Shown: positions 15,559-24,322, numbered from the stretch's first letter. The stretch is 45,544 nt of DNA from Streptomyces phaeochromogenes (GCF_001418655.1 NZ_LIQZ01000148.1:1-45544); one strand, 5' to 3'. The notes: generated by a model from the sequence alone, not told the origin. Made by a program: numbers and translations.

Positions 15559-17046
15559 GTGTCGGAGGCGCTCAACCCGGAGACCCCGGAAGCTGTGCTT
15601 GACGATGACGCCGACCAGGCGGAAGAAGAGAAGCCGCTCAAGCAGCGCAAGAACGGCCTGTACCCGGGCGTGTCCGACGAGCTGGCCGAGAGCATGAAGT
15701 CCGGCTGGGCCGACACCGAGCTGCACGGCCTGGAGCCGATCCCGCAGGCCGCGTACACCGCCGCCCGCCGTGCCGCGCTCTCCGCGCGCTTCCCGGGCGA
15801 GCGCCTGGTGATCCCGGCGGGCAACCTGAAGACCCGCTCGAACGACACGGAGTACCCCTTCCGTGCCTCGGTCGAGTACGCGTACCTGACCGGCAACCTG
15901 ACCGAGGACGGCGTCCTGGTCCTGGAGCCGACGTCGGGCGGCCACAAGGCCACGATCTACCTGCTGCCGCGCTCCGACCGCGAGAACGGCGAGTTCTGGC
16001 TCTCCGGCCAGGGCGAGCTGTGGGTCGGCCGCCGCCACTCGCTGACCGAGGCCGGGCAGTTGTACGGCATCCCGGCCTCCGATGTCCGCGAGATCGCCGA
16101 CACGCTGCGCGAGGCGACCGGCCCGGTGCGGGTCGTGCGCGGCTACGACGCCGGCGTCGAGGCGGCGCTCACCGACAAGGTGACCGCCGAGCGCGACGAG
16201 GAGCTGCGCGTCTTCCTCTCCGAGGCGCGGCTGGTCAAGGACGAGTTCGAGGCCGGCGAGCTGCAGAAGGCCGTCGACTCGACGGTCCGCGGTTTCGAGG
16301 ACGTGGTGAAGGTCCTCGACAAGGCGGAGGCCACGTCCGAGCGCTACATCGAGGGCACCTTCTTCCTGCGCGCGCGGGTCGAGGGCAACGACGTCGGGTA
16401 CGGCTCCATCTGCGCCGCCGGACCGCACGCGTGCACGCTGCACTGGGTGCGCAACGACGGCCCCGTACGCTCCGGCGACCTGCTTCTGCTCGACGCGGGC
16501 GTGGAGACCCACACGCTCTACACCGCCGACGTCACGCGCACGCTGCCGATCAACGGCACGTACAGCGAGATCCAGAAGAAGATCTACGACGCGGTGTACG
16601 AGGCCCAGGAGGCCGGTATCGCGGCCGTGCAGCCGGGCGGCAAGTACCGCGACTTCCACGACGCCTCGCAGCGCGTGCTGGCCCGGAAGCTGGTCGAGTG
16701 GGGGCTCGTCGAGGGCCCCGTGGAGCGCGTTCTGGAGCTCGGGCTGCAGCGTCGCTGGACGCTGCACGGCACCGGTCACATGCTCGGCATGGACGTCCAC
16801 GACTGCGCCGCCGCGCGGACGGAGACGTACGTGGACGGCACACTGGAGCCAGGCATGTGCCTGACCGTCGAGCCGGGCCTGTACTTCCAGGCGGACGACC
16901 TGACCGTGCCCGAGGAGTACCGGGGCATCGGCGTCCGCATCGAGGACGACATCCTCGTCACGGAGAACGGCAACCGGAACCTGTCCGCCGGGCTGCCTCG
17001 CCGGTCGGACGAGGTCGAGGCGTGGATGTCAGCCCTCAAGGGCTGA
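15559..17046 (+). CDS. pepP: Xaa-Pro aminopeptidase (aminopeptidase P, M24B)
   Basis: This protein has 495 residues from GTG 15559 with GAGGAGG upstream. An acidic N-terminal extension (~residues 10-30) precedes the aminopeptidase P N-terminal domain (PGERLVIPAGNLKTRSNDTEY) and the pita-bread catalytic domain. Metal ligands are visible: Asp in LLLDAGVE, Asp in YTADVTRTLP, His in HGTGHMLGMDVHD, Glu in TVEPGLYF and Glu in GVRIEDDILVTE. It removes N-terminal residues before proline from peptides in the cytoplasm and likely uses two Mn ions. It is a single gene, with a tandem duplication and a hairpin after the stop. Confidence 0.95.
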   Translation: MSEALNPETPEAVLDDDADQAEEEKPLKQRKNGLYPGVSDELAESMKSGWADTELHGLEPIPQAAYTAARRAALSARFPGERLVIPAGNLKTRSNDTEYPFRASVEYAYLTGNLTEDGVLVLEPTSGGHKATIYLLPRSDRENGEFWLSGQGELWVGRRHSLTEAGQLYGIPASDVREIADTLREATGPVRVVRGYDAGVEAALTDKVTAERDEELRVFLSEARLVKDEFEAGELQKAVDSTVRGFEDVVKVLDKAEATSERYIEGTFFLRARVEGNDVGYGSICAAGPHACTLHWVRNDGPVRSGDLLLLDAGVETHTLYTADVTRTLPINGTYSEIQKKIYDAVYEAQEAGIAAVQPGGKYRDFHDASQRVLARKLVEWGLVEGPVERVLELGLQRRWTLHGTGHMLGMDVHDCAAARTETYVDGTLEPGMCLTVEPGLYFQADDLTVPEEYRGIGVRIEDDILVTENGNRNLSAGLPRRSDEVEAWMSALKG

Positions 17047-17075
17047 CATTGCTCATGGGCACATTGCTCATGGGC
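17046..17075. repeat. Exact 15-bp tandem duplication at the pepP stop
   Basis: ACATTGCTCATGGGC occurs twice in direct contact, 17046-17060 and 17061-17075. The first copy begins with the last base of the pepP stop codon. It looks like a recent slippage duplication. Confidence 0.85.
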
Positions 17076-17088
17076 TGACATGACATGG

Positions 17089-17119
17089 ATGGCCGGGTAC
17101 CAGTGTGGTGCCCGGCCAT
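17089..17119 (+). terminator. Hairpin terminator of pepP
   Basis: A 13-bp stem with one wobble pair (17089-17101 with 17107-17119) and a five-base loop lies 43 bases after the stop. No T-run follows, as is common in Streptomyces. Confidence 0.6.
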
Positions 17120-17228
17120 ACGTCTGCGCGCGGTCGGTGGCTGGTCGCGCTCCGGCGGGGCAGCCGCACCATGTCACGGCCCCGCGCCCCTGGAAGAAGG
17201 GACGCGTTTCACCGAGGGGGACTTGTCT

Positions 17229-18596
17229 GTGGACGCGTTCTGGTCCGGCGTCGGTGTCGATCTGCACCTCGAACCCGACGCCGCCGACGGGCGCCGGGCC
17301 GGGCTCGAACGGGCGTTGCGCGATGCCGTACGGGACGGGCGGCTGGCGCCCGGAACACGGTTGCCCGCGACGCGCCGGCTCGCGGCCGAGCTCGGGATCT
17401 CGCGTGGCACGGCCAAGTCGGCGTACGACCAGCTGATCGCCGAGGGGTATCTGACCGCGCGGCAGGGGTCCGGCACGCAGGTCGCCCCGCTGCCCTCCCC
17501 GGCCGCGGACGCGCCGGAGGCAACCACGCGCGCGCGTGCACCCCGTTTCGATCTGCGGCCCGGCAGCCCCGACGTCGGTACGTTCCCGGCGGCGGCCTGG
17601 CTGCGCGCGCTGCGCCGGGCCATCGCGAGCGCGCCCTCCCCGGCCTACGACTACGGGGACCCGCGCGGCCGGATCGAGCTGCGGACGGCGTTGTCGGGGT
17701 ACCTGGGGCGGGCGCGCGGGGTGATCGCGCCGCCCGAGCGGATCGTCGTCACCTCCGGGTACGTTCAGGGGCTCGCGCTCCTCACCCGCGTGCTGGACGC
17801 CGGTGTGATCGCCATGGAGGACCCCGGCCTCCCCTTCCACCGGGACGTGGTGCGGCACAACGGCGGAACCGTGGTCCCTGTGGAGGTCGACGAACGGGGT
17901 GCTTCGGTACGGGGGTTGGACGACGCGGCGGCCGTCGTCCTCACGCCCGCGCACCAGTACCCGACCGGGGTGACGCTGCACCCGGAGCGGCGGCGGGCCC
18001 TCACCGACTGGGCACGCGCGCGTGGAGGGCTGATCGTCGAGGACGACTACGACGGGGAGTTCCGCTACGACCGTCAGCCCGTGGGCGCCCTCCAGGGGAT
18101 GGCACCCGGCCATGTCGTCTACCTGGGGACGGCGTCCAAGACGCTCGGGCCGGCGCTGCGGCTCGGCTGGATGGTGCTGCCGCCGCACCTCGTGGACGCG
18201 ATCGCCGACGCCAAGCTGCACACCGACCACCACACGGAGTCCATCGGCCAGTTGGCCCTCGCCGAAATGATCACCAGCCACGCCTACGACCGGCACGTAC
18301 GCGCGTGCCGCCTGCGGTACCGGCGGCGACGGGACCAGTTGCTGGACCGGGTGGGAACGCGGCGCGGGGTACGGGGCATCGCGGCGGGGCTGCACGCGCT
18401 GATCGACGTGAGCGACGAGGCCGCGGTGCTGGCGCGGGCCGCGGAGGAGGGGCTCGCGGTGGGACACCTCGGGGAGCACTGGCACAAGGCCGACGCCGGA
18501 CGGCCGCAGGGGCTCGTGGTCGGGTACGGCACGCCTCGGGAGCGGGTCTATCCGGAGGCGCTGGAGGTGCTGGGCCGGGTGCTGGAGGGGGCCTGA
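17229..18596 (+). CDS. MocR/GabR-type PLP-dependent transcriptional regulator
   Basis: This protein has 455 residues from GTG 17229, with GAGGGGG about nine bases upstream; an in-frame TTG two codons earlier is the alternative. The N-terminus is a GntR-type winged helix (RLPATRRLAAELGISRGTAKSAYDQL). The rest is a fold-type I aminotransferase domain with the PLP lysine in GTASKTLGPALRLGW and the PLP-ring Asp in VEDDYDGEFRYDR. MocR proteins sense PLP or an amino-compound and control adjacent genes. No pdxS/T genes are visible, so an MFS transporter gene 111 bases downstream is the likeliest local target, which is inference. Confidence 0.9.
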   Translation: MDAFWSGVGVDLHLEPDAADGRRAGLERALRDAVRDGRLAPGTRLPATRRLAAELGISRGTAKSAYDQLIAEGYLTARQGSGTQVAPLPSPAADAPEATTRARAPRFDLRPGSPDVGTFPAAAWLRALRRAIASAPSPAYDYGDPRGRIELRTALSGYLGRARGVIAPPERIVVTSGYVQGLALLTRVLDAGVIAMEDPGLPFHRDVVRHNGGTVVPVEVDERGASVRGLDDAAAVVLTPAHQYPTGVTLHPERRRALTDWARARGGLIVEDDYDGEFRYDRQPVGALQGMAPGHVVYLGTASKTLGPALRLGWMVLPPHLVDAIADAKLHTDHHTESIGQLALAEMITSHAYDRHVRACRLRYRRRRDQLLDRVGTRRGVRGIAAGLHALIDVSDEAAVLARAAEEGLAVGHLGEHWHKADAGRPQGLVVGYGTPRERVYPEALEVLGRVLEGA

Positions 18597-18673
18597 GGGG
18601 CGGTCCGAGGCCTTGAGCGGGGGCCTTGAGGCGGGGTGAATTGGGCCAAGAAAGTGCGTGAATATTGGACCTG

Positions 18674-18707
18674 TTGAGGGCTCCATTCCGCCCGTAGCGT
18701 CGTAGTC
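18674..18707 (+). promoter_or_regulatory. Candidate promoter of the MFS gene, leaderless
   Basis: TAGCGT (18695-18700) is placed so that transcription would start at or next to the ATG at 18708, and there is no Shine-Dalgarno. TTGAGG at 18674-18679 gives a short 15-base spacer, so the -35 assignment is weak. Confidence 0.35.
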
Positions 18708-19997
18708 ATGACGAACCGAGTCGCACCCGCCGGAGCCCCCGCGAAGACGAGCCGCGTGATCCCGCCCGCGGGTCCGCAGCGCGTTCTGGCTCTGGCTCAG
18801 TTGAGCAACTCCGTCGGGGACGGTGCCTACTACGTCACGTCCGCCCTCTACTTCACCCATGTCGTCGGGCTCGCCCCCGCGCGCGTGGGGCTCGGACTCA
18901 CGGTCGCGTGGGCGGTCGGTTCGCTGGTGGGCGTGCCCCTTGGGCGGCTCGCCGACCGGCGTGGGCCGCGCGGCACGGCGGTGCTGCTGGCGCTCGCGAC
19001 GAGTGTCGCGGTGGCGTCCTTCCTCGTCGTACGCGGCTTCGTGCCGTTCGTGCTCGCGGCGTGCGTGTACGCCTCCGCGCAGTCGGGGCTGGCGGCGGCC
19101 CGGCAGGCGCTGCTGGCCGGGCTGGTGTCCCGGGAGGAGCGGACAGGGCTGCTCGCGCACCTCCAGTCGACGCTCAACGCCGGTCTCGCGGTGGGCGCGG
19201 GGCTCGGCGGACTCGCACTGCACCTGGGCACGCGGGAGGCCTACCTCGGGGTGTTCGCGCTGGACGCGGTGAGCTTCCTGCTGTGCGCGGCGGTGCTGCT
19301 GCGGCTGCCCGTCGTGAAGGCGGTGCACGCGCGCGTGGCCGACGAAAAGGGGCGGGGCAACGCCCTCGGAGTGCTGCGCGATCGCCCGTACGCCCTGGTG
19401 ACACTGCTCAACACCGTGCTGTTGCTGCGGATGCCGCTGCTGAGCCTGGGCATCCCGCTGTGGATCTCCGAGCGGACCGAGGCACCGACCTGGCTGGTGT
19501 CCGCGCTGTTCGTGCTCAACACCGGTGCGGTGATGCTCTTCCAGGTACGGATGGCACGCGGGGTGCGGGGGCCTGCGTCGGCCACGCGCGCGGTGCGGCG
19601 TTCGGGGCTCGTGATGCTGGCGTCGTGCGCGGTGTTCGCGCTGTCGGCGGGGGTCTCGCCCTGGGTGGCGGTGGCCGTGCTGACGGTCGGCGCGGTGCTC
19701 CAGGTCGTCGCCGAGATGCAGCAGTCGGCGGGTTCCTGGCAGCTGTCGTTCGACCTCGCCCCCGCCGACCGGGTGGGCGAGTACCAGGGCTTCTTCGGTA
19801 CGGGCGTGACGGTGGCGCGGACCGCGGGGCCGCTGGTGCTGACGTCGATGCTCGTGGGGTGGGGGACGCCCGGGTGGCTGCTCCTGGGAGGCCTGATACT
19901 GGCGGCCTCGTACGCCATGGGGCCTGCCGTGCGGTGGGCGACGGACAGCCGGCCCGCCGCCGCACCGATGGTCAGGCGGCCAGTACCGGTGAACTGA
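18708..19997 (+). CDS. MFS transporter, putative drug or metabolite exporter
   Basis: This 429-residue protein has about 12 hydrophobic segments and the MFS motif A-like loop GRLADRRGPRGTA between helices 2 and 3. A second loop carries ADEKGRGNALGVLRDRP. Substrate cannot be read from the sequence. It lies downstream of the MocR regulator in the same direction. Its end overlaps the convergent CitG-like gene by 26 bases, so the two 3' ends would form complementary transcripts. Confidence 0.85.
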   Translation: MTNRVAPAGAPAKTSRVIPPAGPQRVLALAQLSNSVGDGAYYVTSALYFTHVVGLAPARVGLGLTVAWAVGSLVGVPLGRLADRRGPRGTAVLLALATSVAVASFLVVRGFVPFVLAACVYASAQSGLAAARQALLAGLVSREERTGLLAHLQSTLNAGLAVGAGLGGLALHLGTREAYLGVFALDAVSFLLCAAVLLRLPVVKAVHARVADEKGRGNALGVLRDRPYALVTLLNTVLLLRMPLLSLGIPLWISERTEAPTWLVSALFVLNTGAVMLFQVRMARGVRGPASATRAVRRSGLVMLASCAVFALSAGVSPWVAVAVLTVGAVLQVVAEMQQSAGSWQLSFDLAPADRVGEYQGFFGTGVTVARTAGPLVLTSMLVGWGTPGWLLLGGLILAASYAMGPAVRWATDSRPAAAPMVRRPVPVN

Positions 19998-20811
19998 CCG
20001 TCACCGGCAGCGAGTCCACGAACAGGGCCCCCGCGAGCAGCCCGCTGCTTCCGCGGGGGCTCCACGCGCGCGTGTGCAGGTCGTCGTCGAAGGCGGCCAG
20101 CGCCGCGCGGCCCGCCTCTGTGGACGTACTGCCCGCCTCCAGAACCCCGCGGGCGCCCGCCTGGACGTGCCGCAGACCGTGCGGGCCCACCGTGTAGAGC
20201 AACTCCGTGTCCTGGAGCGTCGACATCACGGTCACCAGGGCGTCGAGCCGGGCGTACGGCTCGGGGACGCCCGCCGAGCGGGCCGTGGCCAGTGCCTCCA
20301 ACGCCCGCCTTACGTGCGGGAATCCGGCCCTGGCCTCGCCCCTCGCTCCGGCCGCGCCGTACTGCGCGGAGACCGACGAGCCGCGGGAGGGCCGACGCGG
20401 CGCCCGCCGGTCGGGGTGCGCCGCGATCCGCTTGGCGGTCGCGGCCAAGTCGCGCCCCGTGGCGCGGGGTTCCAGGGCCGCCGCGGCGACCAGCAGGCCG
20501 AGCACCCACAGGGCTCCGCGGTGGCCGCCGCCCGCCAGGACCACCGAGTGCTCGGTGGAGCGCCCTATCGCGCCGAGCTCCGCCCTCAGTTCCGGTGTCG
20601 CCGAACCGGTGCGGCGGGCGGCCGCCGCCATGGCCGCGAGGCCCGGGGCCAGCGCCTTGGCCGACCAGCGCAGGGAGCAGTGGTCCTCGCCGGTCGCGCG
20701 GGCGGCGAGGTCACGCGGGTCGGGCAGTCCGGGCTTGGGGGCCAGCGCCAGGTGCCCGGTCAGGGCGGTCACGGCGGCGTGGGCCAGCGTCTCGTCCTCA
20801 CGACTGCTCAT
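19972..20811 (-). CDS. CitG/MdcB-like triphosphoribosyl-dephospho-CoA synthase family protein
   Basis: This protein has 279 residues from ATG 20811; an ATG seven codons upstream (20832) is the alternative, and neither has a strong ribosome site. It matches the CitG family by KPGLPDPRD near the N-terminus, GGHRGALWVLGLL in the middle and DTELLY, GLRHVQAGA and WSPRGSSGLLAGALF near the end. CitG makes the prosthetic-group precursor of citrate or malonate decarboxylase acyl carrier proteins. No lyase or decarboxylase gene is nearby. It sits directly downstream of the intradiol dioxygenase gene and may be co-transcribed. The exact reaction is uncertain. Confidence 0.75.
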   Translation of the reverse strand: MSSREDETLAHAAVTALTGHLALAPKPGLPDPRDLAARATGEDHCSLRWSAKALAPGLAAMAAAARRTGSATPELRAELGAIGRSTEHSVVLAGGGHRGALWVLGLLVAAAALEPRATGRDLAATAKRIAAHPDRRAPRRPSRGSSVSAQYGAAGARGEARAGFPHVRRALEALATARSAGVPEPYARLDALVTVMSTLQDTELLYTVGPHGLRHVQAGARGVLEAGSTSTEAGRAALAAFDDDLHTRAWSPRGSSGLLAGALFVDSLPVTVSSPVLAA

Positions 20812-20844
20812 CGAAACTTCACGGCCTCTCATCGACGTAAACGC

Positions 20845-21792
20845 TTACGAGGAGGATTCGGTGGAGGAGGCCGACGCGCTCGGGGCGTCGCTCGGCGCAT
20901 CGCCGGGCGCGCCGCTCGGGGGCGTTCCGCCGCCACCGCCGCCGCTGCCCGCGCCCGTGTTCTCGGTGTCCGGGTCGATGCCGAGGGTGATGGATCCCTT
21001 GTAGCCCTTGGACGGGTCCTTCTTGTGGACGGGCTTCAGGGTGAGCAGGCCGCTGGAGGCGCCTCCGCCGTCGTAGACCATGTCGTCGTCGAGCTTGGTC
21101 CAGGTGCCGGTGTGCTGCGAGTACGGCTCCAGCTCGAAGATCTGCTCGGCGACGGCGTCATCGAAGAAGAGCTGGCCGGTGAAGTTGACCTTGCCGCCCT
21201 CGTAGGTGCCGTCCTCCTTCTCGCCGCCGGTGTGCACCTTCACGTGGATGTGGCAGGTCCTCGGCGTGTACCAGCCGGGGACGATCGTCTCGAACTTGAC
21301 GACCCCGTTGGCGTTGGCGACCTGGTAGCCGCGCAGGTACGTCTTGTCGTCGGCGGTCGAGCCGTCCTCGCTCTCGGCGGGCGCCGAGCCGCCGGGGTTG
21401 GCGGTCGTGTAGCCGGAGTAGTAGCCCCAGGCGTCGCAGTGCCAGATCTCCACGGCCGCGCCGGCCACCGGGGCGCACGACTCGGTGGTGTCCTGCACGG
21501 TGATGCGCAGCGTCAGCGGGACACCGCTCTTGCCCTCGGTGATGTCCTTCCGCACGAGAGCGCCGTCCAGGTAGTACGGGCCCTCCGTGACACTGGACAT
21601 GAGGACACAGGTGCCGCTGCTCGAACCGGCGGACGCGCTCGCGGCGGCCGTCTCCGTGGCCGTGGCGGTCGTCTCGTCGGCGAAGGCGGACTGGTATCCC
21701 GCGATCGCGAGCCCACCGGCCGCGACCGTGCCACCGGTGACCGCGATCGCGCGGCGCCGGGTGATCGTCGTGTCTTTGTGTGTTCCCGTCAT
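20845..21792 (-). CDS. Tat-exported intradiol ring-cleavage dioxygenase
   Basis: This protein has 315 residues from ATG 21792. The N-terminus carries a twin-arginine signal (TITRRRAIAVTGG then a hydrophobic Ala/Gly core). The dioxygenase core has the non-haem Fe(III) ligand pattern Tyr/Tyr/His/His: YYLDG, CDAWGYYSGY and GWYTPRTCHIHVKV. The C-terminus is a Gly/Ser/Pro/Ala-rich disordered tail. Export is unusual for the well-known cytosolic catechol dioxygenases but fits secreted streptomycete enzymes that attack catechols from lignin or plant phenolics. There is no Shine-Dalgarno; TAGCTT about 15 bases upstream suggests a nearly leaderless transcript. An ATG 12 codons upstream is less likely. 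Confidence 0.9.
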   Translation of the reverse strand: MTGTHKDTTITRRRAIAVTGGTVAAGGLAIAGYQSAFADETTATATETAAASASAGSSSGTCVLMSSVTEGPYYLDGALVRKDITEGKSGVPLTLRITVQDTTESCAPVAGAAVEIWHCDAWGYYSGYTTANPGGSAPAESEDGSTADDKTYLRGYQVANANGVVKFETIVPGWYTPRTCHIHVKVHTGGEKEDGTYEGGKVNFTGQLFFDDAVAEQIFELEPYSQHTGTWTKLDDDMVYDGGGASSGLLTLKPVHKKDPSKGYKGSITLGIDPDTENTGAGSGGGGGGTPPSGAPGDAPSDAPSASASSTESSS

Positions 21793-21882
21793 GCCAGGAA
21801 AGCTAGGGACGCCGTCCGTCAGGAACATGGGGGGCGGCTGTGAGGACCCTGAGAATCCCGGGGAGGGCGAAGCAGGCGGGAA

Positions 21883-21900
21883 ACCCCCCTCCTAGGGGGT
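21883..21900 (-). terminator. Small hairpin overlapping the stop of the ATP-binding protein gene
   Basis: Six-bp arms (21883-21888 with 21895-21900) enclose a six-base loop containing the TAG region. On the minus strand TTT follows the stem. It is a weak but plausible terminator. Confidence 0.4.
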
Positions 21901-22350
21901 GGCCATCAGCGGCGTGTCCTCGCGCCACTTGAGCATCTTGTCGAAGCTGACCACCGCGCCGCCCCGGCCCGGCTTGTTGCCGATGTGGACGTGGTCGGCG
22001 AGCTCCTGGATCAGACAGAGGCCCCGGCCGTTCTCGGCGTCGCTGTGGGCGGGCCGGACGCGGGCTCGTCCCCGTCCCGAGGGGAACCCTGGTCCGGAGT
22101 CGGCCACTTCGATACGGCACGTCTCGCCGTCCAGGTAGGCCGTGACCCGGTAGGCCTCGCCGGACTCCCCATGGACGGACTCACCCCCGTGCTCGACGGC
22201 GTTGGCGCAGGCCTCGCTCAGCGCGACGGAGAGGTCGTAGGAGATGTCGGGATCCACCCCTGCCGACTCCATCGTGCCGAGCAGCAGGCGCCGGGCGAGC
22301 GGCACGCTCGCCGCTTCACGCCGGAGATGGAGGGACCACCAGATGCTCAT
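21892..22350 (-). CDS. ATP-binding protein, anti-sigma factor kinase type (HATPase_c_2)
   Basis: This protein has 152 residues from ATG 22350, chosen because AGGAGG lies about eight bases upstream; the open frame extends further without a site. GHKL boxes are visible: N box LSEACANAVEHGG, G1 box EVADSGPGFPSG and G2 box ENGRGLCLIQELADHV. It is the second protein of this kind in the window (other at 10107-10649) but shares little beyond these boxes. It probably sequesters a sigma factor or an anti-anti-sigma protein. It is encoded divergently from the membrane protein at 22575. A short palindrome ATACGTAT (22384-22391) lies ~35 bases upstream. Confidence 0.87.
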   Translation of the reverse strand: MSIWWSLHLRREAASVPLARRLLLGTMESAGVDPDISYDLSVALSEACANAVEHGGESVHGESGEAYRVTAYLDGETCRIEVADSGPGFPSGRGRARVRPAHSDAENGRGLCLIQELADHVHIGNKPGRGGAVVSFDKMLKWREDTPLMATP

Positions 22351-22574
22351 GCTCCAGCCTCCTGGCCGCGGCTCGACATACCGATACGTATTGCCGCACA
22401 GGGCCGGGTGTAAGCGTGCCGTTGACGTGATGCCGCCCATTCGGGGGATGTGCCGACTCCATCCGCCGGTGTATGTGCGTACTACCGGTGTCAGAACGTG
22501 ACCTTCCGGAACGTACGTCACCTTGTGGACCTGCCGTGTGGAGCCGGTGAGCCCAGTGCGATGATGAGCCCGCC

Positions 22575-23405
22575 ATGACTGCCCCCCACCAGCGCGCGTG
22601 TACCGGAGGTGATCTCCGGGTCCTGAGGGCCGCGGTGTTCACCGCGGTCTGTGTCGTGCTGGCCGCGGCCGGTCATGCGATCGTCTCCTGCGCCACGGTT
22701 CCCCTGTGGTCGCTGGGTGCCGGATTCCTCGCCGTCTTCGCCGTCGCGGCACCGCTCGCCGGGCGTGAGCGCTCCCTGCCGGGCATCGCCGTACTGCTCG
22801 CGGTCGGCCAGACCGCGCTGCACACGCTCTTCGGACTCGGCCAGCACGGCACGACCGCGACGGCGGCCACCGGTGTGGACGCCTCGCTCGTGGCCCGGGC
22901 CGCCCGGCTGGTGTGCGGCGCGTCCGTCGCGACGCTCAGTCCCGCCCAGGCGCAGCGGATCCTCGCCGACGCCCGGCTGGACACGGTCGGGGTGGGCGGA
23001 ACGGGCGGGTCGGGCACGGCTCACGCGGCCCACGAACAGGCGGGCGCCATGGCGTCGGCCGCCACCGGAACGCCGATGTCGGCGCTGCCGTCGCTGTCCA
23101 TGTTCCTCGGCCACGTTCTCGCCGCCGCCGCCACCGGATGGCTGCTGCGCCGCGGGGACGTCGCGCTGCGGCGCCTCCTGCGCCTCTCGGCGCACGGAGT
23201 GGCCGAAGGGGCGCTCGTCTCCCTGCGCGGGGCCCTGGCGCTCGTACGCGCCCTGCTGGCGGGTCTCCCGGGCACGTCCCCCGAGGCGCCGCGCGTACCG
23301 CGGGCCACGGAGTACGTGCCACCGGCCGTGCCCGCGACCGCTCTTCAGCACTCGGTCGTCCGGCGCGGTCCGCCGGCCCACGGGGTTCTCGCCCTCGCCG
23401 CCTGA
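22575..23405 (+). CDS. Multi-pass membrane protein upstream of the copper genes
   Basis: This 276-residue protein has four to five predicted membrane segments (around residues 18-38, 45-62, 68-88 and 165-190) and small extracytoplasmic loops containing His (LHTLFGLGQHG, THAAHEQ-type). The C-terminus is a Pro/Ala-rich tail. I do not recognise a named family. It lies 127 bases upstream of ycnI in the same direction, so a copper role is possible by context only. It has no Shine-Dalgarno before ATG 22575. Confidence 0.8.
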   Translation: MTAPHQRACTGGDLRVLRAAVFTAVCVVLAAAGHAIVSCATVPLWSLGAGFLAVFAVAAPLAGRERSLPGIAVLLAVGQTALHTLFGLGQHGTTATAATGVDASLVARAARLVCGASVATLSPAQAQRILADARLDTVGVGGTGGSGTAHAAHEQAGAMASAATGTPMSALPSLSMFLGHVLAAAATGWLLRRGDVALRRLLRLSAHGVAEGALVSLRGALALVRALLAGLPGTSPEAPRVPRATEYVPPAVPATALQHSVVRRGPPAHGVLALAA

Positions 23406-23440
23406 CGCGACGCACCACTTCTGGACGTATCACTCCCGGG

Positions 23441-23468
23441 GTGCCGTCGTGCGGCACGCGCGCGTGCC
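23441..23468 (+). terminator. Hairpin and GC palindrome between membrane protein gene and ycnI
   Basis: GTGCCG (23441-23446) pairs with CGGCAC (23452-23457), and the same right arm begins a perfect 16-bp palindrome (23453-23468) that contains CACGCGCGCGTG. CTCTTT follows after three bases. It may be a terminator separating the two genes, which would argue that ycnI has its own promoter. Confidence 0.4.
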
Positions 23469-23532
23469 CGCTCTTTCGCACGCGCAACCCCGTTCTGCCA
23501 CCGAACCAGTGCTGAAAGTGGAGTGTCCTGCC

Positions 23533-24279
23533 ATGAAGGCTTCCCGTATCGCCGCGACCGGCGCCGTCGCCGCCTCCGCCGTCCTCGTCCTGTCCGGCCC
23601 CGCGTTCGCGCACGTCAGCGTGCAGCCCGAGGGCACGGCCGCCAAGGGTGGCTACGCGACCGTCAACTTCAAGGTGCCGAACGAGCGCGACAAGGCCTCG
23701 ACCACCAAGCTCGAAGTGAACTTCCCGGCCGACCACCCGCTCGCCTCGGTGATGCCGCAGGCCGTCGACGGCTGGACCGTCAAGGTCACCAAGTCCAAGC
23801 TCGAGAAGCCGCTCGAACTGCACGGCGAGAAGATCAACGAGGCCGTCACCAAGGTCACCTGGACCGCCGACGGCAAGGGCATCCAGCCCGGCTACTTCCA
23901 GAAGTTCCCGCTCTCCATCGGCGCGCTGCCCGAGGACACCGACGAGCTGGTGTTCAAGGCGATCCAGACGTACTCCAACAAGGAGGTCGTGCGCTGGATC
24001 GAGACCCCGACGAAGGGCGAGGAGGAGCCCGAGTCGCCGGCTCCGGTGCTCGCCCTGTCCGCCGCCGAGGGCGACCACCACGGTTCCGCCTCCGCCGCCT
24101 CCGACGACTCCGCGGAGGCCGACGACGCGAAGGCCGCCGCCAACACCTCGACCACCGAGGCCGCCTCCTCCGACAGCAGCGACACCACGGCCCGTGTACT
24201 GGGCGTCGTGGGCATCGTCGTCGGCGTGGCGGGCGTGGCGTTCGGCGTGCTCGCCGGTCGTCGGCGTACCACCGCGTAA
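23533..24279 (+). CDS. YcnI/DUF1775 copper-binding extracytoplasmic protein
   Basis: This protein has 248 residues from ATG 23533. A Sec signal peptide (residues 1-26, cut after FA) leaves His27 as the mature N-terminus. YcnI binds copper with this N-terminal His plus a Glu and a Trp (mono-histidine brace); candidates are Glu in GEKINEAVTKV and Trp in VVRWIETP. After the domain (to ~165) there is a Ser/Ala/Asp/Glu-rich linker and a C-terminal membrane helix followed by RRR, so it is anchored with the domain outside. It heads the copper set with sco, PCuAC, copCD and the DyP peroxidase. Confidence 0.92.
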   Translation: MKASRIAATGAVAASAVLVLSGPAFAHVSVQPEGTAAKGGYATVNFKVPNERDKASTTKLEVNFPADHPLASVMPQAVDGWTVKVTKSKLEKPLELHGEKINEAVTKVTWTADGKGIQPGYFQKFPLSIGALPEDTDELVFKAIQTYSNKEVVRWIETPTKGEEEPESPAPVLALSAAEGDHHGSASAASDDSAEADDAKAAANTSTTEAASSDSSDTTARVLGVVGIVVGVAGVAFGVLAGRRRTTA

Positions 24280-24322
24280 GCCAAGTCCCACTCATCGAAA
24301 CCCCGGGACGCCCCACCGGGAT

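Noticed and set aside
21883..21900. C-tract/G-tract inverted repeat as a CsoR copper operator
   Set aside because: It overlaps the stop of an anti-sigma-type gene and lies ~680 bp from the nearest gene of the copper side, pointing away from it. Spacing also does not fit a CsoR site as I know it.
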